From assembly GCF_003852895.1 (NCBI RefSeq), contig NZ_QUSW01000003.1:434001-498000 (forward strand): a DNA stretch of 64,000 nucleotides, read 5' to 3'. The position numbers were made by a program, and so were the translations under genes. This stretch comes from Rhizobacter terrae. GTDB lineage: Bacteria; Pseudomonadota; Gammaproteobacteria; Burkholderiales; Burkholderiaceae_C. The notes under the pieces were generated by a model. That model was not told where the DNA came from, did not search any database, and saw nothing but the letters and a program-made list of their open reading frames with translations. Below are positions 45,788 to 53,764 of this stretch, piece by piece; position 1 is the first letter of the stretch, and each line of letters begins with the position of its first letter.

Positions 45788-47111
45788 TCTGACGGAGCGT
45801 CCGCCGCTGAGCGAAGTGGGTGCGGCGCCCGAGCGGCTGGCCGGCAGCAGGAATCTGGTCCAGCTCATCCAGATGCGCTGGCTGGCGGTGGCGGGGCAGC
45901 TGCTCACCATCCTGGCGGTGCACTTCCTGCTGGGCGTGTCGCTGCCGCTGGTGGAGATGCTCACGCTGCTGGCGGTGCTGGCGCTGTTCAACCTGGCGAG
46001 CTGGATGCGCAACCGCCTGGCGCTGCCGGTGAGCAACGGCGAACTCTTCGCCGCGCTGCTGGTGGACGTGGCGGTGCTGTCCGGGCAGCTCTTCTTCGCC
46101 GGCGGGGTCAGCAACCCCTTCATCTACCTCTACCTGCTGCAGGTCGCGGTGGGTTCGGTGCTGCTCAAGCCGCGCTACATCTGGGCCATCGTGGTGGTGA
46201 CCAGCCTGTGCTTTGTGGCGCTCACACAGTGGCATCGGCCCTTGCCGGCGCCGGGGATGATGAGCCCGTCCATGTCCGCGCAGTACATCGGCGGCCTGCT
46301 CGTCTGCTTCGTGCTCAACGCCTCGCTGCTGGTGATCTTCATCGGCCGAATCGGCCGCAACCTGCGCCAGCGCGACGCGAGCCTGGCCGACCTGCGGCAG
46401 CGTGCAGCGGAAGAAGAGCACATCGTGCGCATGGGCCTGCTGGCCTCGGGCGCGGCGCACGAGCTGGGCACGCCGCTGGCGACGCTGTCGGTCATCCTCG
46501 GCGACTGGGCACGCATGGCGCCCTTCGCGGCCGAGCCGGAGCTGCGCGAGGAGATCGAGGAGATGCAGGTGCAGTTGAAGCGCTGCAAGAGCATCGTCAG
46601 CGGCATCCTGCTGTCGGCCGGCGAGGCGCGCGGCGAGGCGCCCGAAGAAACGACGCTGCACGACTTCCTCGATGACCTCGTGGACGAGTGGCGCACCACG
46701 CGGCCCGTGACCTCGCTGCACTACAAGCGCGACGACGTGCCCGACGTGCCCATCATTTCCGACTCCGCGCTCAAGCAGATGATCGGCAACGTGCTGGACA
46801 ACGCACTGGAGGCCGCGCCCAAGTCGCCGCTGTGGCTGACGGTGGATTGCGACGAGGACACGCTGACCCTGCACGTGCTCGACAACGGCCCGGGCTTCGC
46901 GCCGCAGATGCTGGAGCAGTTCGGCAAGCCCTACCAGTCCAGCAAGGGCAAGCCCGGCGGCGGGCTGGGGCTGTTCCTGTCGGTGAATGTGGCGCGCACG
47001 CTGGGCGGGCGCATCGAGGCGCGCAACCGCATGGAGGGCGGCGCCGAAGTCATCATCACGCTGCCGCTGGCAACGCTGATGCCGCCAGAATGGGCACCCC
47101 ATGGAGCCTGA
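45750..47111 (+). CDS. regB: RegB/PrrB/RoxS-type redox sensor histidine kinase
   Basis: A 453-residue membrane histidine kinase with six hydrophobic helices (residues about 40-205). The RegB quinone-sensing heptad GGVSNPF is at 118-124, the H box ASGAAHELGTPLATLSV carries His237, and Cys279 (LKRCKSIV) occupies the place of the RegB redox cysteine. N, G1 and G2 boxes of the ATPase domain follow (NVLDNALEAA, DNGPGFAP, GGGLGLFLS). RegB responds to respiratory-chain redox state. The start is uncertain: TTG at 45750 overlaps SURF1 by 38 bases; TTG 45768 or GTG 45819 are alternatives. Confidence 0.92.
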   Translation: MPETTNLPLPTTDLTERPPLSEVGAAPERLAGSRNLVQLIQMRWLAVAGQLLTILAVHFLLGVSLPLVEMLTLLAVLALFNLASWMRNRLALPVSNGELFAALLVDVAVLSGQLFFAGGVSNPFIYLYLLQVAVGSVLLKPRYIWAIVVVTSLCFVALTQWHRPLPAPGMMSPSMSAQYIGGLLVCFVLNASLLVIFIGRIGRNLRQRDASLADLRQRAAEEEHIVRMGLLASGAAHELGTPLATLSVILGDWARMAPFAAEPELREEIEEMQVQLKRCKSIVSGILLSAGEARGEAPEETTLHDFLDDLVDEWRTTRPVTSLHYKRDDVPDVPIISDSALKQMIGNVLDNALEAAPKSPLWLTVDCDEDTLTLHVLDNGPGFAPQMLEQFGKPYQSSKGKPGGGLGLFLSVNVARTLGGRIEARNRMEGGAEVIITLPLATLMPPEWAPHGA

Positions 47112-47637
47112 ACGCCAGCTGCTCATCGTCGAGGACGACGACGCCTTCGCCCGCACGCTCACGCGCTCGTTCGAGCGGCGCGGGTACGTCGTGCTGCGCG
47201 CGAGCAGCCTGGAGGAGGTGAAGGCCGTGCTGGCACAGCACCAGCCGGGCTATGCGGTGGTGGACCTGAAGCTGGCTGGCGACGCGTCCGGGCTGACCTG
47301 CGTGCAGCACCTGCATGCCTTCGACGAGCAGATGATGATCGTGGTGCTGACGGGCTACGCGAGCATCGCCACTGCGGTGGAAGCGATCAAGCTGGGTGCG
47401 CGGCACTACCTGGCCAAGCCGGCGAACACCGATGACATCGAGGCCGCGTTCGCCCGCGAACAGGGCGATGCCGACGTGGAGCTGACGCAGCGCTCCACCA
47501 GCATCAAGACGCTGGAGTGGGAGCGCATCCACGAGACGCTGGCGGAGACGGGCTTCAACATCTCCGAGACGGCGCGGCGCCTGGGCATGCACCGGCGAAC
47601 GCTGGCGCGCAAGCTGGAGAAGCAGCGGGTGAAGTGA
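47101..47637 (+). CDS. regA: RegA/PrrA/RoxR-type response regulator
   Basis: A 178-residue response regulator: receiver domain (LLIVEDDDAFARTL, phospho-acceptor Asp55 in VVDLKLAG, Thr in VLTGYAS, Lys in YLAKPAN) and a Fis-type helix-turn-helix (NISETARRLGMHRRTLARKL), the nearly invariant RegA DNA-binding motif. It overlaps the kinase 3' end by 11 bases. With RegB it would couple expression of oxidases and other redox genes to quinone-pool state; the upstream cyo genes are the obvious target. Confidence 0.95.
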   Translation: MEPERQLLIVEDDDAFARTLTRSFERRGYVVLRASSLEEVKAVLAQHQPGYAVVDLKLAGDASGLTCVQHLHAFDEQMMIVVLTGYASIATAVEAIKLGARHYLAKPANTDDIEAAFAREQGDADVELTQRSTSIKTLEWERIHETLAETGFNISETARRLGMHRRTLARKLEKQRVK

Positions 47638-47643
47638 AGATGG

Positions 47644-47663
47644 ATACCGGCGTTCGCCGGTAT
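47644..47663. repeat. REP-like palindrome
   Basis: ATACCGGCG-TT-CGCCGGTAT, a perfect 9-bp dyad located exactly between two convergent genes (regA and the racemase). Its reverse translation contains PANAGIH, characteristic of repetitive extragenic palindromes. It may act as a bidirectional transcript end. Confidence 0.65.
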
Positions 47664-47683
47664 GAGGTGAATGCGGTGACTCG

Positions 47684-48400
47684 TCAGTGCTGCATGGACG
47701 CGAAGGTTTGACCCTCCAGCGCGAAATCCACCGCCGCCATCGCATGCAGCGTCGTCGTGTCGAAGATCGGATGCTCGATGTCGTGGCTGGCCAGGATCAG
47801 CGGCAGTTCCGTGCACCCGAGCACCATGCCCTGCGCGCCGCGTGAGGCGAGTTCGCTGCAGATCTCCTGCAAGGCACGCCGCGAACTGTCCCTGAACACG
47901 CCCTTGCACAGCTCCTCGAAGATGATGCGGTGCACCTCGCGGCGCCCGGCCTCGTCGGGCACCACGCACTCGATGCCGTGCTCGGCCAGGTGCTCGACGT
48001 AGAACGGCTGCTCCATGGTGAAGCGCGTGCCCAGCAGGCCCACCTTGTGAAAGCCCCGGGCCAGGATGGCCCGCGCCGTGACTTCCGCGATGTGCAGCAG
48101 CGGCACCGTGATGGCCGATCGCACCTCCGGCGCCACCTTGTGCATGGTGTTCGTGCCGATGAGCACGCAATCCGCGCCGCCGTCCTGGAGCCGCCGCGCC
48201 GCTTCCGCGAGGATGCGGCTCATGCCCGGCCAGTCCTGCGCCCGCTGGCGGGTGGCGATGTCCTCGAAGTCCAGGCTGATGATGTGGAAGGGCGCCGAAT
48301 GCAGGCCGCCCAGACGGCGTCCGACTTCGCGGTTGATGGTCTGGTAGTACAGGGCGGTGGATTCCCAGCTCATGCCGCCGATCAGGCCGATGGTCTTCAT
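47684..48400 (-). CDS. Aspartate/glutamate racemase (YgeA-like)
   Basis: A 238-residue racemase of the Asp/Glu/hydantoin family. N-terminal MKTIGLIGGMSWESTALYY is characteristic of the YgeA group. The catalytic positions are Thr83 (GTNTMHK) and Cys196 (LGCTELP), the same Thr/Cys pair described for the E. coli L-Asp/Glu-specific racemase rather than the usual Cys/Cys pair. It is divergent from an Lrp/AsnC regulator. The product D-amino acids may serve cell-wall or signalling roles, which is inference. Confidence 0.9.
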   Translation of the reverse strand: MKTIGLIGGMSWESTALYYQTINREVGRRLGGLHSAPFHIISLDFEDIATRQRAQDWPGMSRILAEAARRLQDGGADCVLIGTNTMHKVAPEVRSAITVPLLHIAEVTARAILARGFHKVGLLGTRFTMEQPFYVEHLAEHGIECVVPDEAGRREVHRIIFEELCKGVFRDSSRRALQEICSELASRGAQGMVLGCTELPLILASHDIEHPIFDTTTLHAMAAVDFALEGQTFASMQH

Positions 48401-48530
48401 GGAAAGCTCGTGGTGTCGGGTGGTCGATGGGTTGGAAGTTTGCCCATGCTCCCGGAGCATTTGGTCGCAATTTTTGGCGCGGCTGAGTTGGGGTTGGCAA
48501 TTTCATGCTCATTCAGCTCAAAATCGCGAC

Positions 48531-49001
48531 ATGAAATCACTCGATGCCACCGACCGGGCGATCCTGGCCTTGCTCCAGGAGGATGCCGACATCCCCATGG
48601 CCAAGCTGGCCGAGGCGGTGAACCTCTCGCCCACGCCCTGCTGGCGCCGCGTCCAGCGGCTCAAGGAAGATGGCGTCATTACCCGGCAGGTCGCCTTGCT
48701 GGACCCGGCCAAGCTCAACCTGGGCGTGACGGTGTTCGTCTCGGTGCGCACCAACCAGCACAGCCAGGCCTGGTTCGACCGCTTCCACGCGGCCGTCACC
48801 CAGATCCCCGAGGTGGTCGAGTTCTATCGGATGAGCGGCGAGATGGACTACCTGCTGCGCGTGGTGGTGCCCAGCATCGCCGCCTACGACGCGGTCTACA
48901 AGCGGCTGATCGCCGGGTCCGACCTCTTCGACGTGAGCTCCAGCTTCGCGATGGAAGAGATCAAGCTCACGACGGCATTGCCGCTGGACTATGCCCTGTG
49001 A
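48531..49001 (+). CDS. Lrp/AsnC-family transcriptional regulator
   Basis: A 156-residue regulator with N-terminal helix-turn-helix (DIPMAKLAEAVNLSPTPCWRRVQRLKEDG, about residues 20-47) and a RAM/ACT ligand domain (LGVTVFVSVRTNQ to MEEIKLTTALPL). It responds to amino acids or related ligands. Divergence from the racemase gene across 130 bases makes that gene a likely target. The ATG at 48531 fits the family start MKSLDATDRAILALLQ. Its 3' end overlaps the convergent acyltransferase by 35 bases. Confidence 0.94.
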   Translation: MKSLDATDRAILALLQEDADIPMAKLAEAVNLSPTPCWRRVQRLKEDGVITRQVALLDPAKLNLGVTVFVSVRTNQHSQAWFDRFHAAVTQIPEVVEFYRMSGEMDYLLRVVVPSIAAYDAVYKRLIAGSDLFDVSSSFAMEEIKLTTALPLDYAL

Positions 49002-50205
49002 GCGCCGATGAGGGCGCGCTCTCGCTGCGCTGCCCGCGCAGCCGCCGACGCGCCGGCACCTCGATGAAGCGGTAGCACAGCACCGACGCGCCCACGGTGG
49101 TCAGCAGCATCAGCACGTGGACCGGGATGGTGTTGTACTCGCCCAGGAAGCCCAGCCACTGGAACGACAGGAAGGACCAGTGGATGATGTACAGCGCATA
49201 GCTGGCCTCGCCCAGCGTCACCATCCACGAGCGCTCCAGCAGCGGGCTCAGGAAGGTGCGGCCCGAGGCACAGGCGAGGATCAGGATCGTGAAGGGCGCG
49301 ATGTACGCGCCGTACTTGGCCGACACGTCCAGCAGCCACAGCTCGGCGCTCGGGCCGGTGTAGTCGCCCGACCAGATGCGCATGGCCACCAGCGCCAGCG
49401 ACACCACGATGGCCAGGTTGCGCCAGCCCTGGCTCTTCAGCACGCCCAGGCCGAAGCCCGGTGCACCGCGCAGGCTTTGCACGAACCACCGCCCCGCCAG
49501 GCAGCCGCACAGGAACTCGCTGTAGCGCAGGATGGGGCTGTAGACCATGGCGATGTAGCGCGTCTCGTCGGCCACCGGCGTCACGTAGGTCAGCACGTGG
49601 ATGACTGCCGCATACAAGGCGATGCCGCCCGCGGCCACGGCCAGGTAGAACGCGAACAGCGTGCGCTTGCCCGGCTTCCAGCGGCACAGCCAGGCGCACA
49701 CGAAGGGGAAGGTCGCGTAGAAGAAGAACTCGGCCGCCACGCTCCAGGCGGGCGTGTTCCAGAACATCGCGAAGGGCACGCTCGGAATCCAGGCCTGCAG
49801 GCCCAGCAGGTTCAGCAGCCACGAGGCGAAGAACATCTGGCCCTGTCCCTGCGCAGCGAAGGCGCCGGCATGGGCGCGTTCCCACACGTGCCAGGGCGTG
49901 TCCAGCAGCAGGCCCAGCACGTAGATCGGGTAGATGCGCGCGAAGCGGAAGCGCTGGAAGCGCCAGAAGGAGCCGGCCTGCACGCCGGTCTCGAACCAGT
50001 CCTGGTAGCGGTAGGTGAGGATGAAGCCGCTCAGGATGAAGAAGAAGGTCACCCCGTACTGCCCGCCCACGATGCCGCGCAGCACCCACGGTTCCAGCGG
50101 GCCGAACATGTCGCGGTAGTGCAGCAACAGCACCGCGAAGGCGGCGAAGAAGCGCAGGCTGGTGATGGCCTTGATGTCGGCGGGCGCGTGGTGGGTGGGC
50201 TGCAT
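48967..50205 (-). CDS. Acyltransferase family 3 membrane protein
   Basis: A 412-residue polytopic protein with about ten helices and the acyltransferase-3 landmarks: ITSLRFFAAFAVLLLHYRDM (conserved Arg and His), FFFILSGFILTYRYQ, RFARIYPIYVLGLLL, and a late ALYIIHWSFLS (His). Such enzymes O-acylate exopolysaccharide, LPS O-antigen or other glycans at the membrane. The substrate is unknown and no polysaccharide cluster is nearby. The start MQPTHHAPADIKAI at 50205 is the first ATG close to the domain. Confidence 0.92.
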   Translation of the reverse strand: MQPTHHAPADIKAITSLRFFAAFAVLLLHYRDMFGPLEPWVLRGIVGGQYGVTFFFILSGFILTYRYQDWFETGVQAGSFWRFQRFRFARIYPIYVLGLLLDTPWHVWERAHAGAFAAQGQGQMFFASWLLNLLGLQAWIPSVPFAMFWNTPAWSVAAEFFFYATFPFVCAWLCRWKPGKRTLFAFYLAVAAGGIALYAAVIHVLTYVTPVADETRYIAMVYSPILRYSEFLCGCLAGRWFVQSLRGAPGFGLGVLKSQGWRNLAIVVSLALVAMRIWSGDYTGPSAELWLLDVSAKYGAYIAPFTILILACASGRTFLSPLLERSWMVTLGEASYALYIIHWSFLSFQWLGFLGEYNTIPVHVLMLLTTVGASVLCYRFIEVPARRRLRGQRSESAPSSALTGHSPAAMPS

Positions 50206-50326
50206 ACCAATTCCAGACCATTTCAGCAGTGGCGCATTGTGGCGAACCGGCCGGGCCGGCGGAAGCCCGTTCGTGTAACTTGTTCCTCCGCTGAAACCCG
50301 GGGATGGGTTTCGGAGCGTCGCCCCC

Positions 50327-51217
50327 TCACGTCCGCTCGTCGAAGCGCCCGATGGCCTGCGCCACCCGCGTGGGCAGGGCATCGTCAGCGTCGTCGCTGC
50401 GGTGGCACACGACCACCGTGCGCTTGAGCGCCGGCCGCAAGGGCACGGCTCGCACGTCCCGCGGCAGGGGCGTCGAACCGGCCTCCAGCGGCATCACCGC
50501 GGCGCCGTAGCCGGCGCTGATCAGGCCGCGGGTGACCTCGTCATAGGGCATTTCCAGGCGCGGCGTCGGCTGCAGGCCGGCCTGCGCGAACCAGGCCATC
50601 AGCTGCATGTAGATGTGCGTCGTCGGCTCGTTGACGATGAACGGCCGGGCCGCGAGCCAGCGCGGCGTCACGTGGGCCGGTGCCTTCCACGCCTTGGGCA
50701 CCACCGCCAGCAGCGGCGTGCTGCGCCACAGCTGGGCGCTGATGCCTTCGCCCACCGGCAGGCCGCCTGCCACGACCGCCACGTCCAGGTCGCCGGCCTT
50801 CAGCGATTGCAGCAGGTCGATGGATCGGCCGGTGTGCAGTTCGATCTGCGCATCGCCGAACTGCGCCTCCAGCATGCGCAGCAGCCCGGGCAGCACATGC
50901 GACAGCCCGCCGGTGGACGCTCCCACCCGCACGTGCGAGGCGATGCCCAGGCTGCGCCGCTTGACCGAGTCGACCGTGTCGCGAGCCTCGCGCAGCAGCC
51001 GCCGCGCGCGCTGCACCAGCTCCTCGCCGGCCGGCGTGGGGCTGACGCGCCGCGGGCCGCGCACCACCAGCGCCACGTCCAGCCGCTTCTCCAGTTCGCT
51101 GACGTGCAGGCTCACTGCCGGCTGCGACAGGTGCAGGGCGCGCGCAGCCAGCGTGAAGCTGCCGAGTTCGGCCACGGTGACGAGGGTGCGCAGCTGGTCG
51201 AGGTTGAGTTCGCGCAT
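50327..51217 (-). CDS. LysR-family transcriptional regulator
   Basis: A 296-residue regulator: N-terminal winged helix (MRELNLDQLRTLVTVAELGS, FTLAARALHLSQPAVSLHVSE) and a ligand-binding domain from about residue 90 (VRVGASTGGLSHVLPGLLRM). It is divergent from an MFS exporter gene with only 71 bases between start codons, so it probably controls that gene. The effector is unknown. Confidence 0.93.
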   Translation of the reverse strand: MRELNLDQLRTLVTVAELGSFTLAARALHLSQPAVSLHVSELEKRLDVALVVRGPRRVSPTPAGEELVQRARRLLREARDTVDSVKRRSLGIASHVRVGASTGGLSHVLPGLLRMLEAQFGDAQIELHTGRSIDLLQSLKAGDLDVAVVAGGLPVGEGISAQLWRSTPLLAVVPKAWKAPAHVTPRWLAARPFIVNEPTTHIYMQLMAWFAQAGLQPTPRLEMPYDEVTRGLISAGYGAAVMPLEAGSTPLPRDVRAVPLRPALKRTVVVCHRSDDADDALPTRVAQAIGRFDERT

Positions 51218-51288
51218 CAGGTTTCCTGATGAAGAGATGAGCAAGTATCGTTTTCCGGATCGATGAAGCCAAGGCAAGATGCTGGCCG

Positions 51289-52434
51289 ATGACGCTTCCC
51301 CGATCCATTCCCATCGCGCTGATGTGCATGCTCCAGCACGCCTCGGCGACCGGCTGCCGCGCGGTGCTCCCGCTGATCGCGCTGGCGCTGGGCGCCAGCC
51401 CGGCGGCAGCCGGTGCGCTGGTGGCGACGCAGGCCCTCGCGCCGGCGGTGCTGAGCCTGCCCATCGGCAAGCTCGTGGCGCGGCGGGGCACGCGGTTTGG
51501 CGCCGGCATCGGCACGGCGCTGGGCGGCCTGGCGTTCCTCGTGATGGCGGCGCTGGCCTCCGCCTGGCATGCCGCCCTGCCCTTCGTGGTGGCGGCGGCC
51601 GTGGGCCTGGGTTTTGCGCTGACCCTGGTGAGCGTGCAGCGCGAACTCGGGCATTGCGTGGACGAAGGCGAGGCGCGGGCCTATGACCATTTCTCGCTGT
51701 TCGTCGCAATCTCGGGAAGCGCAGGTCCGCTGCTGGCCGGCTTCTGCTTGAGCGCCTTCGGTGCAAAAGGCGCCGCCATCGGCCTGGCGATGCTGGTCGC
51801 GGCGTCCATCACCACCATGCGCTGGTGCGGCGCGCGCTGGTCGCCGGTGCCGGCGCAGCCCGGTCCGCAGGATCGTGCCCAGGCTCCGGCCGCCAGTTCA
51901 TCGCTCAACCGTCCCGCACGGGTGCTGTTGCGCGCCGAGGTGGTGATCTCGCTGCTCTGGAACGCCACGGCGATGCTCGCCATCCTGCGTTCCCATGACG
52001 CGGGCTGGAGCGCCGCCCAGGGCGCGGCGGTGCTGTCGGTGCTGGGTGCGGGCGTGGCCGCTGCGCGCATCGCGGGCCCCTGGATCACGCACCGGGCAAG
52101 CGACGTGGCGCTGATCAGGCTGTCCATGGCCGCGGCCGGCCTGGGCGTGGCGAGCTTCGTGGTGCCGCTGCCCTGGCTGGCGGTGTGCGCCCTGCAATTC
52201 GTCGTCGGCGTGGGACTGGGCGTGTCGCTGCGGCCGGTGCTGTCCGAGTTGCATCGCCGATGCGACGCCGAGGGCTACACCGGCGTGCTGGCCATCCGGC
52301 AGCTGCTGCTGAACCTGTGTGCCGTGGCCGGACCGGCCGCGATGGGCCTGCTCGTCGGCGCGCCCTGGAGCGGCGCGGTGTTCGCCGTGCTCGGGGCGAT
52401 GGCCGTGCTGTCGGCCTGGGCGATGGAGGTCTGA
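51289..52434 (+). CDS. MFS transporter
   Basis: A 381-residue major-facilitator protein with about 12 predicted helices (for example LPIGKLVARRGTRFGAGIG as the loop 2-3 region near residue 63, and LAVCALQFVVGVGLGVS near 300). No substrate-specific motif is recognisable; efflux of a small molecule sensed by the divergent LysR regulator is a reasonable inference. Ends WAMEV. Confidence 0.88.
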   Translation: MTLPRSIPIALMCMLQHASATGCRAVLPLIALALGASPAAAGALVATQALAPAVLSLPIGKLVARRGTRFGAGIGTALGGLAFLVMAALASAWHAALPFVVAAAVGLGFALTLVSVQRELGHCVDEGEARAYDHFSLFVAISGSAGPLLAGFCLSAFGAKGAAIGLAMLVAASITTMRWCGARWSPVPAQPGPQDRAQAPAASSSLNRPARVLLRAEVVISLLWNATAMLAILRSHDAGWSAAQGAAVLSVLGAGVAAARIAGPWITHRASDVALIRLSMAAAGLGVASFVVPLPWLAVCALQFVVGVGLGVSLRPVLSELHRRCDAEGYTGVLAIRQLLLNLCAVAGPAAMGLLVGAPWSGAVFAVLGAMAVLSAWAMEV

Positions 52435-52456
52435 TCCCCGCAGCCTGGGCTGCCGG

Positions 52457-53695
52457 TCACCCGCCGGCCAGCGCCTGGTCGAAATCGGCGATCAGGTCTT
52501 CAGGATCTTCCAGGCCGACCGACACCCGCACCAGCCCTTCGGCGATGCCCATCTGCGCGCGCACCTCGCGCCCGGCCTCCCAGAAGATGGTGGGTGCCAC
52601 CGGAATGACCAGCGTGCGCGTGTCCCCCAGGCCCGTGGCCTTGATGGGAATGCGCAGGCGATTGAGCACCGGCAGCACCTGGGCTTCATCGCGCAGCTCG
52701 AAGGCCATCAGCCAGGAGCCGCCACGGAACAGCTTCTTCACGATCGGGTACTGCGGGTGCGACTCCAACGCCGGGTAGTGCACCTTGCCCACGGCCGGAT
52801 GCGCTTCCAGGAAGTGCGCCAGCGCCAGCGCCGTCTCGCTGCACTGGTTCAGGCGCAGGCTGAGCGTCTCCGAGCCCACGCTGATGCTGTGCGCCTGTTC
52901 CGACGAGAGCGAGCCGCCCATGTCGCGCAGGCCCTTCTTGCGGATCTGCTGCAGGCCCCAGCCTTTCGCATCGCCCTTGCGGTACGCCGCGGCGATGTTG
53001 GGATAGCCCGACCAGTCGAAGAGCCCGGTGTCCGTCACCGCCCCGCCCAGCGCCGCGCCGTGCCCGGCGATGCTCTTGCTCAACGAGTTGATGACCAGCC
53101 CTGCGCCCACGCCCTTGGGCAGGAAGAGGCCGGGCGAAGTGACGGTGTTGTCCACCACGTACAGCAGCCCGCGCTCGCGGCACAGCTGGCCGATGGCTTC
53201 GAGGTCGGGCACCTGGGTGCGCGGGTTGGCGATGGTCTCCACGAACACCATGCGCGTCTCTGGGCGGATGGCCGCGCGCACCGCCTCCACCGAGGTCGCA
53301 TCCACCTTGCTCACGGCGATGCCGAGGTCGCCCATCGTGCCCAGCAGGCTGTTGGTGTTGCCGAACACGTACTGGCTGCACACCAGGTGGTCGCCGGCCT
53401 TGAGCAGGGTGAGGAAGGTGGCGGTGACGGCCGCCATGCCGCTGGCGAAGCAGATGGTGCCCGTGCCGCCTTCCATGCGGGTGATCTTGCTCTCCAGCGC
53501 GGCGGTGGTGGGCGTGCCCTGGCGGGCGTAGTTGAAGCTGCCCTTGAGCGTGCCCTGGAACACGCCGATGAGGTCTTCGACCTTCTCGAAGCCGTACTGG
53601 ACGGAGGTGTGGATGGGCTTGTGCAGCCCGCCGTGCTCCACGCCGAACTGGCGGTCGGAGTGCAGCGAGCTGGTGGTGAATCCGGGTTCTGGCAT
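52457..53695 (-). CDS. Cys/Met-metabolism PLP-dependent enzyme (cystathionine gamma-synthase family)
   Basis: A 412-residue fold-type I PLP enzyme. Landmarks: YARQGTPTTAALESKI (near 56), FASGMAAV (phosphate-binding turn, residues 83-90), VDNTVTSPGL (Asp182 pairs with the PLP pyridine nitrogen) and SLSKSIAGHG with the PLP lysine at Lys207. The family includes cystathionine gamma-synthase, beta/gamma-lyases and O-acylhomoserine sulfhydrylases. The exact reaction cannot be told from sequence reading alone. It converges with the MFS gene and has no clustered methionine genes. Confidence 0.9.
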   Translation of the reverse strand: MPEPGFTTSSLHSDRQFGVEHGGLHKPIHTSVQYGFEKVEDLIGVFQGTLKGSFNYARQGTPTTAALESKITRMEGGTGTICFASGMAAVTATFLTLLKAGDHLVCSQYVFGNTNSLLGTMGDLGIAVSKVDATSVEAVRAAIRPETRMVFVETIANPRTQVPDLEAIGQLCRERGLLYVVDNTVTSPGLFLPKGVGAGLVINSLSKSIAGHGAALGGAVTDTGLFDWSGYPNIAAAYRKGDAKGWGLQQIRKKGLRDMGGSLSSEQAHSISVGSETLSLRLNQCSETALALAHFLEAHPAVGKVHYPALESHPQYPIVKKLFRGGSWLMAFELRDEAQVLPVLNRLRIPIKATGLGDTRTLVIPVAPTIFWEAGREVRAQMGIAEGLVRVSVGLEDPEDLIADFDQALAGG

Positions 53696-53764
53696 GGCGG
53701 TGCTCTCGCAAATCAGCGCAAGCAGTCTGCCAGAAGCCGAAGACCGGCCCGGCCGGTGGGGCCG

